A stretch of 33,399 nucleotides of DNA. Source: Methylobacillus rhizosphaerae (GTDB taxonomy: Bacteria; Pseudomonadota; Gammaproteobacteria; Burkholderiales; Methylophilaceae). Of this stretch, positions 24,718 through 33,399 are shown one piece after another; positions within the stretch are counted from its first letter, which is position 1, and each line of letters starts with the position of its first letter. The notes under the pieces were generated by a model that had not been told where the DNA came from, searched no databases, and saw only the letters and a list, made by a program, of their open reading frames with translations. The stretch spans positions 1-33,399 of the forward strand of contig NZ_FZOA01000012.1 of NCBI RefSeq assembly GCF_900187985.1, written 5' to 3'. Position numbers and translations under genes: made by a program.

Positions 24718-25305
24718 ATGGCAACAGACACTATCCGCATAGGCTTGGTATCCATCAGCGACCGTGCTTTTACTGGCATTTACGAAGATAAAGGTGTCCC
24801 TTCATTGCAAGAGTGGCTTGGAAACGCATTGCTCACACCATGGGAGAGCACTGTCCATCTCATTCCGGATGAACAAGAGGAAATCGAATCCACATTGCGG
24901 GACCTGGTTGATTTCGATGGCTGCCACCTGATACTGACCACAGGTGGCACAGGGCCAGCCATCAGAGATGTGACTCCTGATGCCACCCTGGCAGTTGCCG
25001 ATAAAATCATGCCGGGATTTGGAGAGCAGATGCGCCAGATCAGCTTGAACTTCGTGCCGACTGCCATACTTTCCCGCCAGGTCGCTGTGATCCGTAAACG
25101 GTGCCTGATCATCAACCTCCCCGGACAACCCAAAGCCATTGCCCAGACACTGGAAGGATTAAAAGACGAATCAGGGAACACTGTCGTCCCCGGCATTTTT
25201 GCTGCAGTACCCTACTGCCTGGACTTGATCGAAGCCCCCTACATTGAAACCAATCCTGACATCGTGCAGGCATTCCGTCCCAAATCAGCACAAAAACCTG
25301 CCTGA
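24718..25305 (+). CDS. mogA: Molybdopterin adenylyltransferase
   Basis: 195 residues. It adenylylates molybdopterin before molybdate insertion by MoeA in molybdenum-cofactor synthesis. The MoaB/Mog fold is seen in IGLVSISDRAFTGIYEDKGVPSL, LILTTGGTGPAIRDVTPDAT (the GGTG loop), GFGEQMRQISL, and LIINLPGQPKAI. The GIYEDKG and length point to MogA rather than MoaB. It starts a same-direction gene run; thiL follows after three bases. Confidence 0.95.
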   Translation: MATDTIRIGLVSISDRAFTGIYEDKGVPSLQEWLGNALLTPWESTVHLIPDEQEEIESTLRDLVDFDGCHLILTTGGTGPAIRDVTPDATLAVADKIMPGFGEQMRQISLNFVPTAILSRQVAVIRKRCLIINLPGQPKAIAQTLEGLKDESGNTVVPGIFAAVPYCLDLIEAPYIETNPDIVQAFRPKSAQKPA

Positions 25306-25308
25306 ACC

Positions 25309-26265
25309 ATGTCTTCAGAATTTGACCTGATCAAGCGCAACTTCAACCGTCCACATACAGCGGCTGTTCTTGGCATCGGGGATGATGCTGCGTTGGTCCA
25401 GCCATCGGCTGGCATGGAACTAGCCATTTCAGCAGACATGCTGGTAGCAAACACCCACTTCTTCCCAGAGACAGATGCTTGGCTGATTGGATGGAAATCC
25501 CTGGCCGTGAACATATCAGACATGGCCGCCATGGGCGCCCAGCCACGCTGGGCAACGCTGGCACTGGCCTTGCCACAGGCAGATGAAAACTGGCTGGAAA
25601 AATTCGCCGATGGTTTTTTCGCCTGCGCAGATCAATTCAATGTTGCACTGATTGGCGGTGATACCACCCGTGGCCCCTTGACCATCAGTATACAAATCAT
25701 GGGAGAAGTGCCTCCCCACACCTCCTTGTTACGCAGTAATGCCCAGGCTGGTGATGATATCTGGGTATCAGGCCGGCTGGGCGATGCCGCCTTGGCCCTT
25801 GCCGCCATTCAGGGTCGCTATCCCTTGCCAGAGGCGGACATTGCCCAATGCAGTCTCGCCCTACATCAACCACAACCCAGGGTAGCCCTGGGCCTGGCAT
25901 TGCGTGGGCTTGCCCACAGCGCATTGGATATTTCAGACGGCCTGCTGGCGGATCTCGGCCATATCCTGGAGCGCTCCGGCACAGGTGCCGAAATCTGGTT
26001 GAAACATATCCCCACTTCCAAGATTGTAAGTGCACACTCTTCTTCTGAACAGGTTCAGTCCATGATTTTGAGTGGTGGAGATGATTATGAACTGTGTTTT
26101 ACCGCGCCACCACACCATCATGACCGCATCGCCAACATTACTCAGGAACTGGGTTTGAATGCAGCCGTGATTGGCACAATCACCCACCGACAACAACTCG
26201 TCGTCAGAGGCTGGAATGACCAGAGTATGACGCTCAAGGAGCATGGTTTTGACCACTTCGCCTGA
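25309..26265 (+). CDS. thiL: Thiamine-monophosphate kinase
   Basis: 318 residues, AIR-synthase superfamily. It phosphorylates thiamine monophosphate to thiamine pyrophosphate. Motifs: [108 protein letters not shown]. It overlaps pgpA by 23 bases. Confidence 0.96.
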   Translation: MSSEFDLIKRNFNRPHTAAVLGIGDDAALVQPSAGMELAISADMLVANTHFFPETDAWLIGWKSLAVNISDMAAMGAQPRWATLALALPQADENWLEKFADGFFACADQFNVALIGGDTTRGPLTISIQIMGEVPPHTSLLRSNAQAGDDIWVSGRLGDAALALAAIQGRYPLPEADIAQCSLALHQPQPRVALGLALRGLAHSALDISDGLLADLGHILERSGTGAEIWLKHIPTSKIVSAHSSSEQVQSMILSGGDDYELCFTAPPHHHDRIANITQELGLNAAVIGTITHRQQLVVRGWNDQSMTLKEHGFDHFA

Positions 26266-26740
26266 TAAACACTTCCTGCTCAGCCATCCTGCACATTTCT
26301 TCGCCCTGGGTTTCGGGAGCGGTCTCGCCCCCAAGGCTCCCGGTACTTTTGGCACACTGGCCGCCATTCCCTTGTTCGGCTTGTTGTTGCTGTTGCCTGA
26401 AACCAGCCATTGCTTCATTATCGCGGCATTATTCCTGCTCGGCATCCCACTCTGCCATATTGCAGGCGCCAATCTCGGCGTCAGTGATCATGGCAGTATT
26501 GTCTGGGATGAGATCGTGGCATTCATGCTGGTACTGGAATTCACGCCTGCCTCATGGACATGGTGGTTATGTGCCTTTCTCTTGTTCCGCCTGTTCGATA
26601 TCTGGAAACCTTTTCCCATCCGCATCCTGGATCGCAAGGTTCACGGTGGCTTTGGTGTCATGCTGGATGACTTGCTGGCGGCGATATACGCCATTATCGT
26701 TCTGGAGGGATTGCAATGGCTGATGATGCAGAGCTTCTAG
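26243..26740 (+). CDS. pgpA: Phosphatidylglycerophosphatase A
   Basis: 165 residues. An inner-membrane phosphatase that converts phosphatidylglycerophosphate to phosphatidylglycerol. Motifs: [22 protein letters not shown] at the N-terminus, [10 protein letters not shown], and [36 protein letters not shown]. About four hydrophobic segments are present. The thiL-pgpA-pncC linkage is conserved in proteobacteria. The start within thiL is plausible, though a TTG two codons later is possible. Confidence 0.95.
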   Translation: MVLTTSPDKHFLLSHPAHFFALGFGSGLAPKAPGTFGTLAAIPLFGLLLLLPETSHCFIIAALFLLGIPLCHIAGANLGVSDHGSIVWDEIVAFMLVLEFTPASWTWWLCAFLLFRLFDIWKPFPIRILDRKVHGGFGVMLDDLLAAIYAIIVLEGLQWLMMQSF

Positions 26741-27219
26741 CACTTTCCGTACAGTTGGGCCAGGCTTTGCTGGAAAGACAATGGGTGTTGGCACTGGCCG
26801 AATCATGCACTGGTGGTTGGGTGGCACAATCCATCACCGCTATCCCCGGCAGTTCAGCCTGGTTTGACCGCGGCTTTGTCACTTACAGCAATCTTGCCAA
26901 AGAGCAAATGCTGGGAGTCAGCGCCTCAACCCTGGAACATTACGGCGCGGTCAGCACAGCCACTGCACAGGAAATGGCAGCCGGCAGCCTGGCCCATAGT
27001 GCGGCAGATATCAGCGCTGCCATTACCGGCATTGCCGGCCCGGATGGTGGCAGTGCGCAAAAACCCGTTGGCACCATCTGTTTTGGCTGGGCGCATAAAA
27101 ATGGATACATCATGACACAGCAAATGGTATTTTCCGGCGACAGGGAGGCCGTACGCAGACAGTCCGTGAAAACCTCCTTAAACGGCTTGTTACAACTTAC
27201 CTTGAACACTGATTTATGA
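26716..27219 (+). CDS. pncC: Nicotinamide-nucleotide amidase (CinA C-terminal family)
   Basis: 167 residues. It deamidates NMN to nicotinate mononucleotide in NAD recycling. Motifs: LALAESCTGGWVAQSITAIPGSSAWFDRGFVTYSN, YGAVSTATAQEMAAG, AITGIAGPDGGSAQKPVGTI. Only the amidase domain is present, without the N-terminal MoCF domain of full CinA. A GGAGGG site seven bases upstream supports the start, which overlaps pgpA. Its position before recA is a classic arrangement. Confidence 0.95.
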   Translation: MADDAELLALSVQLGQALLERQWVLALAESCTGGWVAQSITAIPGSSAWFDRGFVTYSNLAKEQMLGVSASTLEHYGAVSTATAQEMAAGSLAHSAADISAAITGIAGPDGGSAQKPVGTICFGWAHKNGYIMTQQMVFSGDREAVRRQSVKTSLNGLLQLTLNTDL

Positions 27220-27222
27220 AAT

Positions 27223-27246
27223 AATTGCGTGCTTTAGCAGGCAATT
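27223..27246 (+). promoter_or_regulatory. Inverted repeat in the recA leader
   Basis: AATTGC-G-TGC-TTTA-GCA-G-GCAATT, symmetric except for one G-G pair, 18 bases before the recA start codon. It could be an operator or an mRNA hairpin. It is not a canonical LexA box (CTG-N10-CAG). Confidence 0.35.
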
Positions 27247-27264
27247 CAAAAAGGGACTCCACGG

Positions 27265-28299
27265 ATGGACGAAAATAGAAGCAAAGCACTGGCTGCCGCC
27301 CTCTCGCAAATCGAGAAACAGTTCGGCAAGGGCTCCATCATGCGCATGGGTGACACTGATGTCGCAGCCGACATCCAGGCAGTCTCTACCGGCTCGCTGG
27401 GGCTGGACATCGCCTTGGGCATCGGCGGGTTGCCACGTGGCCGTATTGTTGAAATCTACGGCCCGGAATCTTCCGGTAAAACCACCCTCACCTTGTCCGC
27501 CATTGCCCAGATGCAGAAATTGGGTGGCACGGCTGCATTTATTGATGCAGAGCATGCGCTGGACCCTGTCTATGCACAAAAGCTAGGTGTGAACGTTTCC
27601 GAACTGTTGATTTCGCAACCTGACACTGGTGAGCAGGCACTGGAAATTGCAGACATGCTGGTACGCTCAGGCTCCGTTGATATCGTGGTCGTTGACTCAG
27701 TTGCTGCACTGACACCCAAGGCTGAAATTGAAGGTGAAATGGGTGACTCCCATATGGGCCTGCAAGCCCGCCTCATGTCCCAGGCGTTGCGCAAACTGAC
27801 TGCCAATATCAAACGCACCAACACGCTGGTGATTTTCATCAACCAGATTCGCATGAAAATCGGTGTCATGTTCGGTAATCCTGAAACCACCACCGGTGGT
27901 AACGCACTCAAGTTCTACGCTTCCGTTCGCCTGGATATCCGCCGCACTGGCGCAATCAAGAAAGGTGATGAAATCACCGGTTCAGAAACGCGCGTCAAGG
28001 TAGTCAAAAACAAGGTTGCTCCTCCGTTCAAGCAGGCAGAGTTCGATATCCTGTACGGTGAAGGCATTTCCCGTGAAGGTGAAATCATCGAACTGGGGGT
28101 CAACCTCAAGCTGGTAGACAAGGCGGGTGCCTGGTACAGCTATAATGGCGAAAAGATTGGCCAAGGCAAGGACAACGCACGGGAGTTCCTCAGGGAACAT
28201 CCGGAAATCGCCGATGAAATCGACGCCAAGATTCGTGAACATTCCAACCTGACCAATGCCGCAATAACGACGGCACCGGATGAAGAAGACGACGAATAA
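27265..28299 (+). CDS. recA: Recombinase A
   Basis: 344 residues. It forms ATP-dependent filaments on single-stranded DNA for strand exchange and acts as coprotease for LexA. Walker A GPESSGKT begins at residue 66. Also visible: [101 protein letters not shown], and an acidic C-terminus (DEEDDE). AAGGG lies nine bases upstream. recX overlaps its 3' end by 20 bases. Confidence 0.99.
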   Translation: MDENRSKALAAALSQIEKQFGKGSIMRMGDTDVAADIQAVSTGSLGLDIALGIGGLPRGRIVEIYGPESSGKTTLTLSAIAQMQKLGGTAAFIDAEHALDPVYAQKLGVNVSELLISQPDTGEQALEIADMLVRSGSVDIVVVDSVAALTPKAEIEGEMGDSHMGLQARLMSQALRKLTANIKRTNTLVIFINQIRMKIGVMFGNPETTTGGNALKFYASVRLDIRRTGAIKKGDEITGSETRVKVVKNKVAPPFKQAEFDILYGEGISREGEIIELGVNLKLVDKAGAWYSYNGEKIGQGKDNAREFLREHPEIADEIDAKIREHSNLTNAAITTAPDEEDDE

Positions 28300-28747
28300 A
28301 CCTGCCACCAGCCTGCGAGAGCGGGCTTTGGCACATCTGGCACGGCGAGAATATTCCTATGAGGAATTGCTGCACAAACTGAGTTCTCATGCAGGAGAGG
28401 AGGACAACCTCCCTGCCCTGTTGGAGGACTTCAAGCAACGCGGCTGGCTATCTGATACACGTTATACCGAGCAAGTCGTGCATGCCCGCAAAGGCCGCTA
28501 CGGCTACCTGCGCGTAGCACATGAGCTCAGGCAGCACGGTGTCAGCGACGAACTCATCAGCCAGGCCGTGGCCGAAATGGCCCCAGATGAACTGGAAACC
28601 GCCAAAACGGTTTACCGGAAAAAATTTTCCCAGCCACCGCAATCGCGCGAGGAATGGGCGAAGCAAGCGCGATTTCTGCAAGGACGCGGCTTCAGTTTTG
28701 AAGTGATACGCAGAGTACTGAGCAACAGCCCGGAAGATATCGAGTGA
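28280..28747 (+). CDS. recX: Regulatory protein RecX
   Basis: 155 residues, a RecA-filament modulator. The tandem three-helix repeats are visible: [64 protein letters not shown], and [35 protein letters not shown]. The start overlaps the recA end, so it is probably made by read-through and coupling. Confidence 0.95.
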   Translation: MKKTTNKPATSLRERALAHLARREYSYEELLHKLSSHAGEEDNLPALLEDFKQRGWLSDTRYTEQVVHARKGRYGYLRVAHELRQHGVSDELISQAVAEMAPDELETAKTVYRKKFSQPPQSREEWAKQARFLQGRGFSFEVIRRVLSNSPEDIE

Positions 28748-28813
28748 TACAGCAGGCTACATGCGGTGCATATTGAATTTTGACATTAACGTTTTGAACA
28801 AGAACACACATCA

Positions 28814-31438
28814 ATGAAGAGCAATCAGATTCGCCAGGCCTTCCTGGATTATTTCGCCTCCAAGGGCCACCAGATCGTCAGTTCCAGTTCACTGGTCCCG
28901 GCCGGCGACCCCACCCTGCTCTTCACCAACGCCGGGATGAACCAGTTCAAGGACGTGTTCCTCGGCTTCGACAAGCGCCCTTACACCCGCGCCACCTCGT
29001 CACAGAAGTGTGTGCGAGCGGGCGGCAAGCACAACGACCTGGAAAACGTCGGCTATACCGCGCGCCATCACACTTTCTTCGAGATGCTTGGCAATTTCAG
29101 CTTCGGCGACTACTTCAAGCGCGACGCCATCAACTATGCCTGGGAACTGCTCACTGAAGTTTTCAAGCTGCCCAAGGACAAGCTCACCATCACCGTCTAT
29201 GCCGAGGATGACGAAGCCTATGACATCTGGACCAAGGAAATCGGCGTACCCGCCGAGCGCGTAATCCGCATCGGCGACAACAAGGGAGCACGCTACGCTT
29301 CCGACAATTTTTGGATGATGGGCGACACCGGCCCCTGCGGCCCATGTACCGAGATTTTCTACGATCACGGCGAACACATATGGGGCGGTCCTCCGGGCAG
29401 CCCAGAAGAAGACGGCGACCGTTTCATTGAAATCTGGAACAACGTGTTCATGCAGTTCAACCGCGACGAACAAGGCGTAATGCATCCACTGCCCAAGCCA
29501 TCCGTCGATACAGGCATGGGTCTGGAACGCATAGCTGCCGTGCTCCAAGGTGTGCACAGCAATTACGAGATCGACCTGTTCCAGCACCTGATCAAGGCAG
29601 CGGCTCGCGTCACCAGCACCACGGACCTCGACAGCCCCTCACTCAAGGTGCTGGCCGACCACATCCGCGCTTGCAGCTTCCTGATCGCCGACGGCGTCAT
29701 CCCGGGCAACGAAGGCAGAGGCTACGTGCTGCGCCGCATCATCCGCCGCGCGATCCGCCACGGCTACAAGCTGGGCGCACGCGCCGCATTCTTCTATAAA
29801 CTCGTGGCAGATCTGGTGGCCGAGATGGGTGATGCCTATCCCGAACTCAAGAGCGGCGAGCAGCGCATCACCGATATCCTGCGATTGGAAGAAGACCGCT
29901 TCTTCGAGACCATCGAGCACGGTATGGCAATACTCGAAACCGAACTTGAGGAAATGACCAAGACCGGCAGTAAGGTATTCAACGGCGAGACCGCCTTTAA
30001 GTTGCATGACACCTTCGGCTTCCCACTCGACCTCACCGCTGACGTATGCCGCGAACGCGAAGTCAGCGTAGACTCCGCCGCATTCGATGCCGCCATGGCA
30101 CGGCAGAAAGAACAGGCTCGCGCCGCTGGCAAGTTCAAGATGGCGACCAATCTTGAATACACTGGCACCGCGACCACTTTCCACGGCTACGACACGCTCG
30201 AAGCCCAAGGCAAGGTGCTGGCACTTTACAAGGACGGCAGTCCAATCGAGGCTCTCAATGAGGGCGAGCTGGGCGTGGTCGTGCTCGACAACACCCCGTT
30301 CTATGCCGAATCTGGCGGCCAGGTTGGCGACCAGGGCATTTTGAAGGGTGTGGAAGGCATCTTCCAGGTGGAAGACACCTTGAAAATCCAGGCCAGCGTG
30401 TTCGGCCACCACGGCGTATTGAGCACCGGCACCCTGCGCGTGGGCGACGAAGTCAGCGCGCACGTAGACCTCGTCTCACGCCATCGCACCATGCGCCACC
30501 ACTCCGCCACCCATCTCATGCACAAGGCATTGCGCGAAGTGCTGGGTAGCCATGTGCAGCAGAAGGGCTCACTGGTGGATTCTGATAAAACCCGTTTTGA
30601 CTTCTCGCACAACACCCCGGTTACCGCCGAGGAAACCCGCCGCATTGAGGAGATCGTCAATGCCGAGATCCTCGCCAACGCACCAACCCAGGCACGCGTG
30701 ATGCCTATCGAAGAAGCGCAGAAAACTGGCGCCATGATGCTGTTCGGCGAAAAGTATGGCGATGAGGTGCGCGTGATCGACATCGGCAGCTCGCGCGAAC
30801 TCTGCGGCGGCACCCATGTGAGTCGCACCGGCGATATCGGCCTGTTCAAGGTCGTCGCCGAGTCAGGCGTCGCCGCTGGCGTGCGTCGCATCGAGGCTGC
30901 GACCGGCGATGTGGCATTGCACTACATCCAGCAACAGCAACACCTGCTTGCAGATGCTGCTGCTTCCTTTAAGGCGCCTGCCACCGAACTGGCTGGCAAG
31001 ATCAGCCAGACCCTGGACCAGGTCAAGGCGCTGGAGAAGGAACTTGCCCGCCTCAAATCCAAGCTGGCCTCCTCGCAAGGCGATGAGCTGGCGAGCCAGG
31101 CCGTGGACATCAACGGCATCAAGGTGCTGGCCGCCACGCTGGATGGCGCAGATGCCAACACCCTGCGTGAGACTATGGACAAGCTCAAGGACAAGCTCAA
31201 GACCGCCGCCATCGTGCTCGCCAGCGTCAATGGCGACAAGGTCAGTGTCGCTGCAGGCGTGACCTCCGACACCATTGCCAAGGTCAAGGCCGGCGAACTG
31301 GTCAATTTCGTCGCCGCGCAGGTTGGTGGCAAGGGTGGCGGCAAACCAGACATGGCCATGGCGGGCGGCACCGATGCCAGCAAGCTACCACAGGCACTCG
31401 CCAGCGTTGCTGGCTGGGTAGGGGAAAAACTGAACTAA
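28814..31438 (+). CDS. alaS: Alanyl-tRNA synthetase
   Basis: 874 residues, the usual bacterial length. It charges tRNA-Ala. Class II catalytic domain: [97 protein letters not shown]. The editing domain carries [17 protein letters not shown] and [13 protein letters not shown] (zinc ligands). A C-Ala domain ends [15 protein letters not shown]. Codon third positions look richer in G and C than in recA or lysC. No clear Shine-Dalgarno precedes the ATG. Confidence 0.98.
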   Translation: MKSNQIRQAFLDYFASKGHQIVSSSSLVPAGDPTLLFTNAGMNQFKDVFLGFDKRPYTRATSSQKCVRAGGKHNDLENVGYTARHHTFFEMLGNFSFGDYFKRDAINYAWELLTEVFKLPKDKLTITVYAEDDEAYDIWTKEIGVPAERVIRIGDNKGARYASDNFWMMGDTGPCGPCTEIFYDHGEHIWGGPPGSPEEDGDRFIEIWNNVFMQFNRDEQGVMHPLPKPSVDTGMGLERIAAVLQGVHSNYEIDLFQHLIKAAARVTSTTDLDSPSLKVLADHIRACSFLIADGVIPGNEGRGYVLRRIIRRAIRHGYKLGARAAFFYKLVADLVAEMGDAYPELKSGEQRITDILRLEEDRFFETIEHGMAILETELEEMTKTGSKVFNGETAFKLHDTFGFPLDLTADVCREREVSVDSAAFDAAMARQKEQARAAGKFKMATNLEYTGTATTFHGYDTLEAQGKVLALYKDGSPIEALNEGELGVVVLDNTPFYAESGGQVGDQGILKGVEGIFQVEDTLKIQASVFGHHGVLSTGTLRVGDEVSAHVDLVSRHRTMRHHSATHLMHKALREVLGSHVQQKGSLVDSDKTRFDFSHNTPVTAEETRRIEEIVNAEILANAPTQARVMPIEEAQKTGAMMLFGEKYGDEVRVIDIGSSRELCGGTHVSRTGDIGLFKVVAESGVAAGVRRIEAATGDVALHYIQQQQHLLADAAASFKAPATELAGKISQTLDQVKALEKELARLKSKLASSQGDELASQAVDINGIKVLAATLDGADANTLRETMDKLKDKLKTAAIVLASVNGDKVSVAAGVTSDTIAKVKAGELVNFVAAQVGGKGGGKPDMAMAGGTDASKLPQALASVAGWVGEKLN

Positions 31439-31444
31439 AAAGCC

Positions 31445-31478
31445 GCCGGCATCAACAGATGCTGGTGTTTATTGATGC
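31445..31478 (+). promoter_or_regulatory. Alternative hairpins between alaS and lysC
   Basis: GCCGGCATC (31445-31453) can pair with GATGCTGGT (31458-31466, two G-T pairs). Part of its 5' arm, GCATCAA (31449-31455), can instead pair with TTGATGC (31472-31478). The two structures exclude each other. This may be a weak alaS terminator or a lysC attenuator. The tail GTTTATT is not a strong T-run. Confidence 0.3.
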
Positions 31479-31504
31479 AGCACCTTTGATACAGACATAG
31501 ATAT

Positions 31505-32731
31505 ATGGCACTCATCGTACAAAAATACGGCGGCACCTCAGTCGCCAACCCTGAACGCATCGGCAATGTCGCCCGCCGCGTGGCACGCCACAAAGCATTG
31601 GGTCAACAAGTCGTGGTTGTAGTTTCTGCCATGTCAGGTGAAACCAACCGCCTGATCAACCTGGCCAAGGAAATCATGCCCACTCCCAATCCACGTGAGC
31701 TGGACATGTTGGTATCCACCGGCGAGCAGGTTACGATCGCCCTCCTCGCCATGGCGCTACAAGAGCTTGGGGTCAAAGCCAAGAGCTATACCGGTGGGCA
31801 GGTCAAGATCACAACCGATAGTGCCCACACAAAGGCACGCATCCTCAAGATCGATGAAGAACTTATCCGCCAGGACCTAGATAACGGCTATGTCGTCGTC
31901 GTCGCTGGTTTCCAGGGCGTGGATGAACACGGCAACATCACTACATTAGGCCGCGGCGGCTCAGACACCACGGGCGTAGCGCTCGCTGCCGCGCTCAGGG
32001 CTGACGAATGTCAGATCTACACCGATGTAGACGGCGTCTACACTACCGACCCGCGCATCGTACCCGAGGCGCGCCGCCTCAAATCCGTGACCTTTGAGGA
32101 AATGCTGGAAATGGCCAGCCTGGGCTCCAAGGTATTGCAAATCCGCGCTGTCGAGTTTGCAGGTAAATACAAAGTCAAACTGCGTGTGCTTTCCAGCTTC
32201 GAAGAAGAAGGCGAAGGCACATTGATTACTTTCGAGGACGATAACAATATGGAACAACCGATCATCTCCGGCATCGCCTTCAATCGCGACGAAGCCAAAG
32301 TCACCGTTCTGGGCGTTCCTGACCGCCCAGGCATCGCCTACCAGATTCTGGGCCCTGTGGCAGAAGCCAATATCGATGTGGATATCATCATCCAGAATAT
32401 CGCCGCCGACGGCACCACAGACTTCACCTTCACTGTTCATCAGAACGATCTGCCAAGAACGCTGGATCTATTACGCAACAAGGTGCAAGGCAACATTGGC
32501 GCCCGCGAGGTGATTGGCGAAGACAAAACCGCCAAAGTATCCCTCGTTGGTGTTGGCATGCGCTCCCACGTTGGCATCGCCAGCAAGATGTTCCAGGCCC
32601 TCGCCGAAGAAGGCATCAATATCCAGATGATTTCCACTTCTGAAATCAAGATTTCGGTTGTCATCGACGAGAAATACATGGAACTGGCAGTACGCGTCCT
32701 GCACAAGGCCTTCGGGTTGGAAGAAGTTTAA
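31505..32731 (+). CDS. lysC: Aspartate kinase
   Basis: 408 residues. First step of lysine, threonine, methionine and diaminopimelate synthesis. The kinase domain has the KYGGTSVANPERI start, VVVVSAMSGETNRLI, STGEQVTIALLAMAL, TLGRGGSDTTGVALAAAL, and QIYTDVDGVYTTDPRIVPEARRL. Two C-terminal ACT domains follow (VLGVPDRPGIAYQILG, VSLVGVGMRSHVGIASKMFQALAEEGINIQMISTSEIKISVVID), the feedback-inhibitor site. This length and layout fit the lysine plus threonine sensitive, single-function type. No lysine riboswitch precedes it. Confidence 0.97.
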   Translation: MALIVQKYGGTSVANPERIGNVARRVARHKALGQQVVVVVSAMSGETNRLINLAKEIMPTPNPRELDMLVSTGEQVTIALLAMALQELGVKAKSYTGGQVKITTDSAHTKARILKIDEELIRQDLDNGYVVVVAGFQGVDEHGNITTLGRGGSDTTGVALAAALRADECQIYTDVDGVYTTDPRIVPEARRLKSVTFEEMLEMASLGSKVLQIRAVEFAGKYKVKLRVLSSFEEEGEGTLITFEDDNNMEQPIISGIAFNRDEAKVTVLGVPDRPGIAYQILGPVAEANIDVDIIIQNIAADGTTDFTFTVHQNDLPRTLDLLRNKVQGNIGAREVIGEDKTAKVSLVGVGMRSHVGIASKMFQALAEEGINIQMISTSEIKISVVIDEKYMELAVRVLHKAFGLEEV

Positions 32732-32737
32732 AAAAAC

Positions 32738-32760
32738 GCGCCGTTTTGGCGTTGCTTTTT
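32738..32760 (+). terminator. Probable terminator after lysC
   Basis: A five-base stem GCGCC/GGCGT around GTTTT (32738-32752), followed by TGCTTTTT. It is short, and its T-run overlaps the -35 region of the tRNA promoter. Confidence 0.4.
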
Positions 32761-32780
32761 ACGGCGTAATCAAGTATTGT
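32752..32780 (+). promoter_or_regulatory. Promoter of tRNA-Ser
   Basis: TTGCTT (32752-32757) and TATTGT (32775-32780) with 17 bases between them, 14 bases before the mature tRNA. A GC-rich stretch after the -10 (ACGCCC) resembles stringent-type stable-RNA discriminators. A seven-base inverted repeat GGCGTAA/TTACGCC (32763-32786) overlaps the -10. Confidence 0.55.
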
Positions 32781-32793
32781 TACGCCCTCGTGA

Positions 32794-32887
32794 GGAGAGC
32801 TGGCCGAGTGGTCGAAGGCACTTCCCTGCTAAGGAAGCATACGGGCTTAAACCTGTATCGAGGGTTCGAATCCCTCGCTCTCCGCCA
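32794..32887 (+). tRNA. tRNA-Ser (anticodon GCU)
   Basis: 94 bases including the encoded CCA. The acceptor stem is GGAGAGC/GCTCTCC. The anticodon arm is CTTCC-CTGCTAA-GGAAG with anticodon GCT in DNA. There is a long class II variable arm (TACGGG-CTTAAA-CCTGTA), and the T arm is CGAGG-GTTCGAA-TCCCTCG. It reads serine codons AGC/AGU. Its 3' end is a likely attachment site for the integrative element whose integrase begins 87 bases further on. Confidence 0.97.
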
Positions 32888-32974
32888 TCAACAACCTAAC
32901 CTCCTATTTTTTAAAGAATTCAATAGGGGCTTGGGTTTCAAGATGGCCTGGTAAGACACTGAGGTGAGACGCTT

Positions 32975-33307
32975 ATGACAAAGCGAGCCCCCGACATGAC
33001 CGTTCAGGATTACATCTATAAAGTAGATTCAACCTGGTATTTCCGCCTCACCATTCCCAAGCAAGTCAGAAATTTCATTCAAGATAGCCTTAAGGCTGGT
33101 GATGATATTTCACACATCATTCCAGAGCAGCTTCAGAAAAAATACTCCTCAAAGGAAATCAAACTTTCTCTTGAGACAAAAGATTATTCAGCAGCAAAAA
33201 AGCTCAGAGATCGTCATTTGGCAACCTACAATAGCTTCTTTGAAGCGCTCTTAGGTCTGATCTCACCAAATGAAACAATTGAAGCAGCAAGGAATATCTT
33301 GGACTGA
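32975..33307 (+). pseudogene. Tyrosine-type site-specific integrase, N-terminal fragment truncated by IS
   Basis: 110 residues remain. The segment YIYKVDSTWYFRLTIPKQVRNFI...KKYSSKEIKLSLETKDYSAAKKLRDRHLATYN matches the N-terminal SAM-like/DUF6538-type region of phage and island integrases (WYFR.R.P..., S L.T.D...A). The core-binding and catalytic R-H-R-Y domains are missing. GAGGTGAG lies six bases before the ATG. The last native codon is GAC at 33302-33304, and the first three bases of the IS provide the TGA stop. The position just behind tRNA-Ser and the same orientation fit a genomic island or prophage inserted at the tRNA 3' end. Confidence 0.8.
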
Positions 33308-33399
33308 ATCGCCCCTACTATTCTAGACAGTCTCCAGCCCCTCGAAATAACGCTTTTCATACTCTACTGGCGATAGGCCATTATTGAAACTGTGTCGAC
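33305..33399 (-). mobile_element. Second copy of the IS3-family element, right-hand end, inverted
   Basis: The exact reverse complement of bases 250-344 over all 95 visible bases. It begins TGAATCGCCCC at the integrase junction and runs off the window. No mismatch is seen, so the two copies are recent or still being exchanged. Confidence 0.95.
33323..33399 (-). CDS. IS3-family transposase, extreme C-terminus
   Basis: The last 25 residues or so of the same transposase as at the left edge (FNNGLSPVEYEKRYFEGL...), ending with TAG at 33325-33323. The gene is 5'-partial because the window ends. Confidence 0.88.
   Translation of the reverse strand, partial: RHSFNNGLSPVEYEKRYFEGLETV

Noticed and set aside
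31439-31504. Lysine riboswitch before lysC
   Set aside because: The gap is only 66 bases, far too short for the ~170-base lysine aptamer.
32658-32954. 98-residue plus-strand frame from the lysC end through tRNA-Ser
   Set aside because: It reads through the tRNA gene, its promoter and a terminator.
1-33399. CRISPR array
   Set aside because: I looked for spaced ~36-base repeats because of cas9 and the tracrRNA. None is present; the only repeat-like unit is the single anti-repeat at 1621-1656.
1-33399. Composite transposon formed by the two IS copies
   Set aside because: The intervening 33 kb is core housekeeping DNA and the two insertions lie in unrelated interrupted genes, so the pair is better explained as independent insertions.

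Overview
The window looks like the chromosome of a betaproteobacterium. Gene content, RecA and the panD/rsfS/rlmH and recA-recX-alaS-lysC neighbourhoods suggest Nitrosomonadales, most likely a Methylophilaceae-type methylotroph. That placement is inference from protein familiarity; no search was run. Nearly all of the window is dense housekeeping sequence, and no gene-free gap exceeds 300 bases. The unusual biology sits at the two edges.

Left edge (1-1849): the 3' end of an IS3-family insertion sequence abuts a type II-C Cas9 gene on the minus strand. Cas9 is cut after about 417 residues and keeps only RuvC-I, the bridge helix and part of REC. Just upstream of cas9, on the opposite strand, lies an apparently intact tracrRNA gene: sigma70 promoter, 36-nt anti-repeat, nexus-like hairpin and terminator. 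No CRISPR array, cas1 or cas2 is visible. Right edge (32794-33399): a tRNA-Ser(GCU) gene is followed by the N-terminus of a tyrosine-type integrase, cut by a second copy of the same IS in inverted orientation. The two IS ends are identical over 95 bases. In both truncated genes the IS-terminal TGA supplies the in-frame stop codon.

Middle: pcnB-folK-deoxynucleoside kinase-panB-panC forms a compact operon for RNA polyadenylation, folate, nucleotide salvage and pantothenate. A tiny His/Gly-rich lipoprotein, the metallopeptidase ypfJ and a DUF4153 membrane protein follow. panD (the third pantothenate-branch gene) leads rsfS-rlmH-phr. Then come fbp, mlaA, pmbA and yjgA/darP. A complete Mrp/Mnh sodium-proton antiporter operon with a fused A/B subunit (15875-21746) is preceded by a structured leader. 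A membrane protein of the misnamed 'site-specific recombinase' family and a PDZ lipoprotein run the other way.

Right half: mogA-thiL-pgpA-pncC-recA-recX-alaS-lysC run in one direction, serving molybdenum cofactor, thiamine pyrophosphate, phospholipid, NAD salvage, recombination, tRNA charging and aspartate-family amino acid synthesis. They end at tRNA-Ser. The most interesting system is the IS-broken Cas9 with its preserved, self-promoted tracrRNA.
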